A stretch of DNA of 64,000 nucleotides. Origin: Flavobacteriales bacterium (GTDB taxonomy: Bacteria > Bacteroidota > Bacteroidia > UBA10329). This document shows positions 44,240-52,100 of the stretch, piece by piece. The notes below the pieces were generated by a model, which saw nothing but the letters and a program-made list of their open reading frames with translations, was not told where the DNA came from and did no database searches. The translations under genes were made by a program, and so were the position numbers. Where the stretch lies: the NCBI GenBank assembly GCA_020635495.1, contig JACJZQ010000005.1, positions 124,001-188,000 on the forward strand, given 5' to 3'. How positions within the stretch are numbered: position 1 is the first letter of the stretch; each line of letters opens with the position of its first letter.

Positions 44240-44764
44240 TTACACGAACATTGCTGTCCAGCCTTCGAACATGCGATGTTTCATCTTGGCTCGATCAAGG
44301 TTGCTTTTGATCACTTCCATGGAATCGTTATCCATACAGTGCCTGAAAGCTTCCTTGTAAGCATCGATAGCCTTTTTATAAAGACTTCGCATTTCTCGGC
44401 TTCGCCCTACTTCGTTATACATGTCAGACTTCTCGACACCACTAACGGTCATGGCTTTGAAAGCCGCGTTTTCCATCTCCTCATATCGTCCCATACTGAA
44501 CAATAGGTTGACGTAGTTGTAGTGTGTACCTGCAAAATCTGCATCGTATTTCAAAGCAAGTTCATAGTGCAGCAATGCTTTTTCATGATCACTCATTTGA
44601 GCAAAGTAGTACCATCCCAAATAAGAGTGAGCTCTACCATAAACTGGTTCCATTTCAAGAATTTCCATCAAGAGATTCTTTCCTTCCAAATACTCACCTC
44701 TCATGTAGAGATCATCTACCATTGCCATATAGTGTTCTACTGCATTGTAATTGTCGTTTTTCAT
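44240..44764 (-). CDS. TPR protein, cytosolic
   Basis: A 174-residue protein built of tetratricopeptide-like units: YLEGKNLLMEILEMEP with GRAHSYLGWYYF, then EKALLHYELALKYDADFAGT, and a more degenerate third part (YKKAIDAYKEAFRHC). There is no signal peptide. It is likely a protein-protein interaction scaffold. It lies 38 bases downstream of rtcB on the same strand and has its own terminator, so the two may be co-transcribed; a functional link to RNA repair is not shown. Confidence 0.82.
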   Translation of the reverse strand: MKNDNYNAVEHYMAMVDDLYMRGEYLEGKNLLMEILEMEPVYGRAHSYLGWYYFAQMSDHEKALLHYELALKYDADFAGTHYNYVNLLFSMGRYEEMENAAFKAMTVSGVEKSDMYNEVGRSREMRSLYKKAIDAYKEAFRHCMDNDSMEVIKSNLDRAKMKHRMFEGWTAMFV

Positions 44765-44781
44765 TTCAATTCGTCTTGTGC

Positions 44782-44798
44782 CCTGTGCAGAGCACAGG
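44782..44798 (-). other. Hairpin between rtcB and the TPR gene
   Basis: A perfect seven-base-pair stem CCTGTGC/GCACAGG with a TCT loop (minus strand), extendable on both sides by TTGT/ACAA across a two-base bulge. There is no T-run, so it is not a simple terminator; it may be a processing or stability element in the rtcB-TPR message. Confidence 0.55.
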
Positions 44799-44802
44799 AC
44801 AA

Positions 44803-46203
44803 TTATCTACCACACATTCTCACCAGTTTTGGCTGAAATGTGCCTAAAACATCTACCAGTTCGGTTTGGCTTTCCATAACCTTACTGATGTCTTTGTAAG
44901 CCATAGGAGCTTCGTCAAGTCCACCACCGATAAGGGTTACACCATGCTTGTCCAAGAATTGCTTCACCTCTTTTTTGGTCAATGAAGCCTTGGCTTTGCT
45001 ACGACTCATTTTGCGTCCCGCACCGTGAGATGCCGAGTTCAATGCGTCTGCGCTTCCTTTGCCCCGAACAATGAAGCCTGGTGCGGTCATGCTACCCGGG
45101 ATGATTCCCAATTCACCTTCCTTTGCCGGTGTTGCTCCCTTTCGATGGACAATCACTTCTTGTCCATTTTCAAGGAATTCCTTCCAAGCAAAATTGTGAT
45201 GGTTCTCAACCTTGGCCATCGGTCTGCTTCCCAGTGCTGCGGAGATTCGGTCGTGAATCTGATCATGACATGCTTGGGCATAATCACCTGCCAGATTCAT
45301 TGCCAACCAGTATTCCGTACCCACTTCGGAATTCAGATCGAGCCAAGCAAGGTTTGCAGCACCTTTCGGAAGCCTACAGTTCTGCATGGCCAGCTCAGTG
45401 TAGTGCCTGGCAATGTTGGCTCCCAACCCTCTAGAACCAGAGTGTGAGAGAACCGCCAGATACCGACCTGTTTCCAGCCCCATATTGTTGGATGGCTCTG
45501 TTATCTCAACTTCTCCGAACTCAACGAAATGGTTACCACTACCAGAGCTACCGATCTGCTGCCAAGCTTTATCCTTTAACTTTTTCACAACGCGTATCTC
45601 ATGAAACTCGTTCCGATCCAGCACAGCATGGTCCTTCGGCCTTTCAAACCGATCATTCCCAAAGCGCGTGTTGTCTTTGAGCATCTGCTTCAGACTTGAT
45701 CTGTGTCGCTCAATGTAATTGCTATTGAGATGATGTACCGTAAGGCACATTCTACAGCCAATATCTACCCCAACACCATATGGAATGACCGCATTATCGG
45801 TGGCCAAAACGCCTCCAATTGGAAGTCCATAACCATGATGTGCATCTGGCATGAGCGCACCCTTCACGGCCACTGGAAGTTTGAGCGCCATTTCCATTTG
45901 GTCGATAGCACCAAAATCAATGTGTTCTACTCCATATATCCGATAGTCTTTCCGTTTGGTAAACTCGTAGTTCTTTGGGCCATCTTCAGGTTTTTCAACC
46001 AGCATTTCAGCCACTCTTCCGAGCTTCTCATCTTCAAGAAAATCGTTCGGGCTTTCCAGAATCGACTTCAGCAAATTCAGTACTTCTTCCATCGAAGTTT
46101 TCCGATAATGCTTGCGCGCCATATTCATGGCCATAGCCATAACCTTCTTATCTGTGTATCCTATTTTTTTAAGCTCTTTACCGCTTAATCGTAATTTTTT
46201 CAT
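44803..46203 (-). CDS. rtcB: RNA-splicing ligase RtcB
   Basis: Joins RNA 2',3'-cyclic-phosphate or 3'-phosphate ends to 5'-hydroxyl ends, using GTP and manganese. The 466-residue protein (start ATG 46203; an in-frame ATG 18 bases upstream is possible) has the active-site motifs PDAHHGYGLPIGGV, GVDIGCRMC with the metal Cys, SGNHFVEFGE, HSGSRGLG, VENHHNFAWKE and VIVHRKGATPA containing the guanylylated His region. It belongs to the form lacking an archease partner in the neighbourhood. Upstream on the same strand lies a candidate structured RNA; downstream is a TPR gene. Confidence 0.95.
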   Translation of the reverse strand: MKKLRLSGKELKKIGYTDKKVMAMAMNMARKHYRKTSMEEVLNLLKSILESPNDFLEDEKLGRVAEMLVEKPEDGPKNYEFTKRKDYRIYGVEHIDFGAIDQMEMALKLPVAVKGALMPDAHHGYGLPIGGVLATDNAVIPYGVGVDIGCRMCLTVHHLNSNYIERHRSSLKQMLKDNTRFGNDRFERPKDHAVLDRNEFHEIRVVKKLKDKAWQQIGSSGSGNHFVEFGEVEITEPSNNMGLETGRYLAVLSHSGSRGLGANIARHYTELAMQNCRLPKGAANLAWLDLNSEVGTEYWLAMNLAGDYAQACHDQIHDRISAALGSRPMAKVENHHNFAWKEFLENGQEVIVHRKGATPAKEGELGIIPGSMTAPGFIVRGKGSADALNSASHGAGRKMSRSKAKASLTKKEVKQFLDKHGVTLIGGGLDEAPMAYKDISKVMESQTELVDVLGTFQPKLVRMCGR

Positions 46204-46273
46204 TTCTGAATTTTTGATCATTTGTTGTTTTTGAATGCCCTTTTCTGGATTGGTCGCGCTGTCGATCGGGCAT

Positions 46274-46302
46274 AAAAAAACCCGATGCGTTAGGCATCGG
46301 GT
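46274..46302 (-). terminator. Intrinsic terminator of the candidate RNA
   Basis: A nine-base-pair stem ACCCGATGC/GCATCGGGT with a five-base loop; on the minus strand it is followed by seven T (46274-46280). It is the only strong terminator between the DUF4139 gene and rtcB, and it is 70 bases from the rtcB start. Confidence 0.85.
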
Positions 46303-46490
46303 CTTCCGTTTTTAGAACGATCTATGATCAAATGGAAATTTGCCGAATACCTATGGGCCACAACGCTGCATCTACCAAGAGATTGAACTGCTCTCGGTGG
46401 CATTGACCTATGTAAATATGTGCTTTCATCACTTCTAATATTGGCCTATCCGGCTTGGTTAGGGTTGTTAAACGACCATAATTCTGATGG
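46275..46490 (-). ncRNA. Candidate structured RNA upstream of rtcB, rod-like and possibly 6S-type
   Basis: This 215-base stretch lacks a coding frame and ends, on the minus strand, in a strong terminator (46280-46302 with T-run 46274-46280). Reading 5' to 3' on the minus strand, AGAA (46485-46482) and TATGGTC (46480-46474) pair with TTCT (46317-46314) and GATCATA (46329-46323). A large asymmetric internal loop follows; then GCCGGATA and GGCCA (46454-46442) pair with TATTCGGC (46349-46342) and TGGCC (46360-46356). Near the tip ACCGAGAG (46398-46391) pairs with CTCTTGGT (46381-46374). A closing stem, a large central bubble and a long apical stem form the layout of 6S RNA. Identity is unproven. 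Confidence 0.45.
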
Positions 46491-46519
46491 TTGCCAATCA
46501 TTCCAAAATTTTTTTTGAA

Positions 46520-48703
46520 TTATTCCAACTGAACCTGTTTCCAGCTTGGTCGCTTTACGAAGTACTTGAAAGTGACCTGCTTGCTTTCGCCAGGAAGTAG
46601 GGTCAATTTCCAATCAAGGATTCCCTTGTCCTCGTCCAGTTTCACATCTTCAGTTTCTATCAGTTGAATAGCAACATCTCGTGTTGTGGACACTGGCAAC
46701 TGATCTTGGAGTTCAAGACGAACCAGTTTGTCCTTGTTGTTTTTCAATTTGATGGTGTAACCACGGTAATCGACCGTTTTGTTGCCAATGATCTGCTGTT
46801 TGCTGAATTCCTTCAACTCCTCACGCTCCACCACAATGGATTTATCAGAACCCAACGAAACAAGCATAGTGTCTCCGGTATTTGCAGGATCAAGCAACGA
46901 TTGTCCGATATATGTGCCCGAAACGTAAAGACTTACAACACCTTCCAACAGATCGAAACGTTCCCAATCGGTGATCTTGGCAACCAGAAAGGCATGAGGC
47001 ACCTCAATGGGAGCAGAGTAGTAGCTCATCAACGCATTTATCTGCAACTCATCGATCTGCACGGTGTAATCCTTGTCGTCAGAAAGCACAGTGAAGGGAG
47101 TTTCCACTTTATAAAACACACGGGTTTCCTTTTTGGCAATGGTGGTGTTGATGGAAATGCGTTTGTTAAGAGGTTGAAAATTTGAATTGTAAACGACTCC
47201 ACTGGTTGAAGCCAATGCTCGGTCCATTGGGTGCGAGTACAAAGGACCTCTTCCGCCCTCAATCAATCCATCTGCATCCTGAAATCTACTTCCTCTGAGG
47301 TAATCGTTGTTTTGAACGCCAGCGGCCGTAGTAACCGCGGCAGCAGCACCACGAGAAGGCATTTTTACAATTTCCTGACTAGTGACTTGCACTATCGGAA
47401 TACCACCGCTACCTACATTATTGCTACCTGAGAATCGATTACCCGAAAACGTGGCCCCTGCGCTTCCCATCGCACTAACTAATGGAACCTCATAATTGAT
47501 TATGCAAACCTCATCCAGTTTAACCCCAGGCTTCATTCGAAAATCTGCGGTGGTCATTTTATCACCATTAACGATAACATTTTTCAGGTCCTGCGCGGTG
47601 TAGCCAACACAACTTGCTTTAAGTGAATATCGTCCGGCATTCACGCTTTTGAGGTGATACATTCCATCAAAGTCTGTTGAAGATCCAGTGACCTGCTGCC
47701 CTTGGTTCATCAACACCACGTTTGCGAATGGTATGGCTTCATTGTTGGATGCGTCAACAACAATCCCTTTTATCTCTCCCAATCCTGCAATCGGGTCTTC
47801 GCGAATCTGCTCAGGTGTCAGAGATTCTGGAGCTCTCAAACTCCCAACATCCCAGCGCTTCAATTCAGGCATTTGGCCACTTTCTAATGGGTTTTCTGAG
47901 GTCAGGTTCAGTTTCACATCTTTCCAATCTGAGCCGCTGCTTTGACGCACATTGGCTTTCAGAATAAGCTTTATCGGTTCGTCAATTTCCTCGGCCCGCA
48001 GGTCGTAAATGGGTGTCCAACCAGCATTGGGTATGATGTACTTGAGGGTAATTCCCCCCTTAAAGGTGTCTTCGCAGCTTGCTTCAACCACAATTTCGCT
48101 GGTCTTGGTCGGAACAATGCTGGTTATTTCTTGCTTCTGAGCCGATTTCTCGTGCAGCAGTTTTTCCAACTCTTTTATTCTACGATGACTCTTCCGCTGC
48201 TTGGCCTTTACTTCCTTCAATTTCACTTCGTAAAAGGCAACGGTCTGAATCAGTTCATCCACTTTTACACCTTCCTGCTGCCCACCGATTTCATTGTTCA
48301 GCGCCAGCAGTTTCTCTTGGTTCTGATACAGCGCCAGCACATCAGACTCATCTTCAATCAGAACTTGAAGACTGTCAATGCTCTTCTGAAGGGCTTCGGC
48401 CTTGGCATTTTTCTCCAATCGCTTCAAGAAATTGGAGCGCTTGTTCACATAGTTGATCACCAATCCGTCATCAACTTTCACCTGAAGACTATTATCTATC
48501 AGGTCAGGTTCCAGTCCATCGAAAACCAACCGGTATTTGCCCGGTTTCAGTTTCAGTGGTTTGACCCGTTTTACTTGGGCACCCTTGAAGTAAACGGTCA
48601 CTTCGCTCACCTCAGAAGAGAGTTCCTTTTCCTCGATTGCTTTTTCCTGCGCCAGCGCAACTTGGGCCACCAGCAGAGCCATAATGATGAGTAGATTTTT
48701 CAT
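46520..48703 (-). CDS. DUF4140/DUF4139 protein with nested carboxypeptidase-regulatory and TonB-plug-like segment
   Basis: A 727-residue exported protein (start ATG 48703; signal peptide MKNLLIIMALLVAQVALAQ). Residues 30-95 match DUF4140, about 95-195 form a coiled coil, and DUF4139 begins near 200 (YIIPNAGWTPIYDLRA). At about 309 it is interrupted: a carboxypeptidase-regulatory-like domain (309-395, GIVVDASNNEAIPFANVVLM) and a plug-like stretch (395-500) with KMPSRGAAAAVTTAAGVQ at 447-464, the same 18 residues as in the receptor at 21794. DUF4139 resumes near 520 (KKETRVFYKVETPF). The family (MuiA-like) is of unknown role. The insertion is odd and described under findings. Confidence 0.85.
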   Translation of the reverse strand: MKNLLIIMALLVAQVALAQEKAIEEKELSSEVSEVTVYFKGAQVKRVKPLKLKPGKYRLVFDGLEPDLIDNSLQVKVDDGLVINYVNKRSNFLKRLEKNAKAEALQKSIDSLQVLIEDESDVLALYQNQEKLLALNNEIGGQQEGVKVDELIQTVAFYEVKLKEVKAKQRKSHRRIKELEKLLHEKSAQKQEITSIVPTKTSEIVVEASCEDTFKGGITLKYIIPNAGWTPIYDLRAEEIDEPIKLILKANVRQSSGSDWKDVKLNLTSENPLESGQMPELKRWDVGSLRAPESLTPEQIREDPIAGLGEIKGIVVDASNNEAIPFANVVLMNQGQQVTGSSTDFDGMYHLKSVNAGRYSLKASCVGYTAQDLKNVIVNGDKMTTADFRMKPGVKLDEVCIINYEVPLVSAMGSAGATFSGNRFSGSNNVGSGGIPIVQVTSQEIVKMPSRGAAAAVTTAAGVQNNDYLRGSRFQDADGLIEGGRGPLYSHPMDRALASTSGVVYNSNFQPLNKRISINTTIAKKETRVFYKVETPFTVLSDDKDYTVQIDELQINALMSYYSAPIEVPHAFLVAKITDWERFDLLEGVVSLYVSGTYIGQSLLDPANTGDTMLVSLGSDKSIVVEREELKEFSKQQIIGNKTVDYRGYTIKLKNNKDKLVRLELQDQLPVSTTRDVAIQLIETEDVKLDEDKGILDWKLTLLPGESKQVTFKYFVKRPSWKQVQLE

Positions 48704-49100
48704 GACCAATGGGTTTTAAATGTTTCCATTCAAGTTACCCAGTGTTACAGGTTTAGAGGGTGCGTTTTGAGCGATAATGGGGACTCATGTTTCAACTCAA
48801 ACCTATCCAGTTCTGATGCTTTTCACACGATTTTAAACTGGGAGAAAAGCGGCTTAAATAACAGGTCCAAAAAGTTTTTGGCGGCTGAAAAACCTGCCGG
48901 TCTAACGGCATTGTTACTCGTAATATCAGGTCATTGTCTGGAGTCGGTTGCCTCCGTTGGTGCCAACAAATGTTAAGATCAGGGCAGCGGTCATCATCCT
49001 GAATAATTTCTCCCAGAATCTGACCGTATTACTTCTAAATCATTGTTCATCAATACCCGAAAAATGCAGTCGTAAACCTTAGTTTTAAAAAAATCTCGCC
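48704..49100. other. Intergenic region with no recognisable feature
   Basis: The 397 bases between the divergent DUF4139 and macroglobulin genes were read on both strands. No credible gene, tRNA or terminator is seen. A 69-codon open frame has no start context and no recognisable protein. It must hold both promoters; no full TTTG/TAnnTTTG pair could be placed. Confidence 0.5.
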
Positions 49101-52100
49101 ATGAAAACTCCAGCCCCTTTCGCCACCAGAATTCTCAGCCTTATCATCCTTGTTTCAACTCTGTTTGGTTGTAATGATTCTCCGTATGAACCTTCGGTCG
49201 ATCCGGCTTTTGCGGCTTACGTGTCGGCATTCACAAGCGGGGTTGTGAGTAATAGCACCACGGTGCAGATACGATTGGCAGAATCGAACCCGAATGCGGT
49301 GGTCAATGCTCAGGTCAAGGATGAGCTTTTCGATTTCAGCCCGAACGTGGAAGGTGCGGCTTACTGGGTTGATGATCGTACGGTGGAGTTTCGTCCGAGG
49401 GCAAGGCTAAAGCCCGGTAAGGTTTACAAGGTGGAGTTCTACCTCAGTAAGTTGATGGAAGTGCCAAAGGAGTTGAGAACGATGGAGTTCAGCATGCAGG
49501 TGATGAAGCAATCCATGACAGTCAGTTTTGATGGGCTTGAGGCATACGATGACGACCTGAAATGGCAGATGATGAAGGGTCTTGTAACCACCTATGATGT
49601 GGCGAGGGCCGAGGAGCTGGAGGCATCATTGACCGCTTTCCAAGATGGTAAGAAACTGAACCTGCTTTGGGAGCACGAAGGCGGTAAAATGCATCGGTTT
49701 GTGGTTGATAGCGTTCACAGAACCGAAGATCGCGGGCAGGTAATTCTGCAATGGAACGGTGAGCAATTGGGCTTTGACGCTGAGGAGGAACGTGGCTACG
49801 ATATTCCGCCATTGGGCGAGTTTTCGGTGCTTGATGTAAAGACAACGGTTCAGCCAGAACAGATGCTGACCGTTTTCTTCTCCGATCCTGTCAGCAAGAA
49901 CATCGACTTGGACGGATTGATCTACCTGCAACCTCAGACCGAGGTTCGCTTGGTACGAGATGGCAGCTCCGTAAAGGTTTATCCTTCAAAACGTTTGATC
50001 GGTGATGTTACCGTCATGGTTACGGATGGCGTTCGCAATTCGCTGGGCTACCAGCTGATGAGTCAGTATCAGAAACGGGTCAAGTTCACCAGCATCAAAC
50101 CGGCCGTTGGGCTTATTGGAAGAGGGGTGATTCTGCCAAGTACGGATGGACTTCAGTTTCCGTTCAAAGCGGTGAGTCTCAAGGCGGTGAACGTCCGCGT
50201 TATCCGAATTTTTGAAGACAACGTGGCGCAATTTTTCCAAGTGAATCAGATGGACGGAACGCACGAAATGAAGCGCGTTGGCCGCCCGGTTTTCAACGGA
50301 GAAGTTGAGCTTACATCAGACAAACCAATCGATTACGGAACGTGGAATAACTTCTCCATCGACCTTTCCAAGTTGATCGAGGCCGAGCCGGGAGCCCTGT
50401 ATCGAGTGTTCATCAGTTTCAGCAGAAATCAATCGCTTTATCCGTGCGAAGGAGACGATAACGAACTCACAACAGAGGTGAGTTTTGATGATGATGACGC
50501 GGAAAGTTCATTCGACAATCCGACCAGTTATCGCTACTATGATGAGGACGAATATTACGATTGGCGCAGGTATCGGTACGAGGACCGCGAGAATCCCTGC
50601 AAGGCCTCCTATTACATGCAGCGCGACAATTTCGTGGGGCGCAATCTGCTGGCTTCAGACCTCGGGTTGATAGCGAAAAGCGGCCGCGGAACGGATATGT
50701 TGGTGGCGGTTACCGACCTGAGAACGACCGAGCCATTGGCCAATGTGGAAGTGGAGATTTACAACTTCCAAGAGCAGCTGGTGGGCAGCGCCAAAACGAA
50801 TGGCGATGGCTTTGTGAAGATCGATTTGAAGCGGAAGCCATTTCTGCTGGTTGCCAAGAAGGATAAGCAACGCGGTTATCTGCGTTTGGATGACGGAAAT
50901 GCGCTGTCGCTGAGCATGTTTGATATTGGCGGGCAGCACAACAAGAAAGGCGTAAAAGGATTCATTTATGGCGAGCGTGGCGTTTGGCGGCCTGGCGATT
51001 CGCTTTACGTTTCGTTCATCCTACAGGATGCGAATAAGGTGTTGCCGAAAGACCATCCGGTTGTGTTTGAACTGTACACGCCTCAACAACAGCTTTTCGA
51101 ACGCAAGGTGAGAACAACGTCTGTGAACGGATTCTACGATTTCCGTACAGCAACAGCATCCGATGCTCCAACCGGAAATTGGCTGGCGAAGGTGAAGGTC
51201 GGTGGTTCTGAATTCTCAAAGACCATCAAGATCGAGACGATAAAACCGAATCGACTAAAGATCAAACTGGATTTTGATGAAGAGGTACTCACCGATGTCA
51301 AAAAATCGGAAGGAAAAATGGAGGTGAAATGGCTTCATGGTGCCATTGCCGGCAACCTGAAGGCTGATGTGGAAATGAACCTTACGCAAGGTTCAACATC
51401 CTTCAAAAAGTACCCGGATTATGTGTTCGATGATCCCGCTAAGGAATTCAACGCGCAGGAGAAAATGGTCTTCGAAGGCACGCTGGATGCCAACGGTAAA
51501 GCCACCGTAAAACCTATGATCGAAGTGGCTAAAAGCGCTCCTGGCATGTTGCGGGCAAGTTTCAAAATAAGGGCATTTGAAAAAGGTGGAGATTTTTCGG
51601 TGGATCGCTTCTCGGTTCCGTACTCACCATACCGCGGCTACGTGGGTCTGAAAGTGCCTGAAGGCGATGCTTGGAACGGGGCTTTATACTCTAACGAGCC
51701 CAATCTGATTCCAATTGTCACGGTAGATGAGTTTGGCGAGCCAGTAGATCGGAAAGGCGTGAAGATCGAGGTGTTTGACGTGTACTGGCGTTGGTGGTGG
51801 GAGCGTAGTTCAGACAATGATCTGGCACGCTATGTTGGCAACAACAATCGCAACCTGATTAAATCAGCCACGGTCGATACCAAAGACGGAAAGGCCGTTT
51901 ATGAACTCGATTTCGGAGCACGCCACTATGGTAGGAAATTCATTCGTGTAACGGATCCTGTAACCGGACATAGTGCTGGTCAGACCTTCTACGTGACCTA
52001 CAAAGGCTGGTGGAATGACAATGGCGGCAGCACACCTGGCGCAGCCGAATTGCTCACGTTTAGCACCGATAAAAAATCGTACGAAGTGGGCGAAACGGTG

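Noticed and set aside
46303..46440. tRNA-like segment (loop with TTCAAT) upstream of rtcB
   Set aside because: No acceptor stem, anticodon arm or CCA could be assembled; the loop belongs to the longer hairpin of the candidate structured RNA.
47942..48694. A 250-codon frame on the plus strand inside the DUF4139 gene
   Set aside because: Antisense shadow of the coiled-coil region, rich in Phe and Gln, with no recognisable domain or promoter.
48767..48976. A 69-codon frame in the intergenic space before the macroglobulin gene
   Set aside because: No signal peptide, no start context, no neighbour link; the composition is not protein-like.
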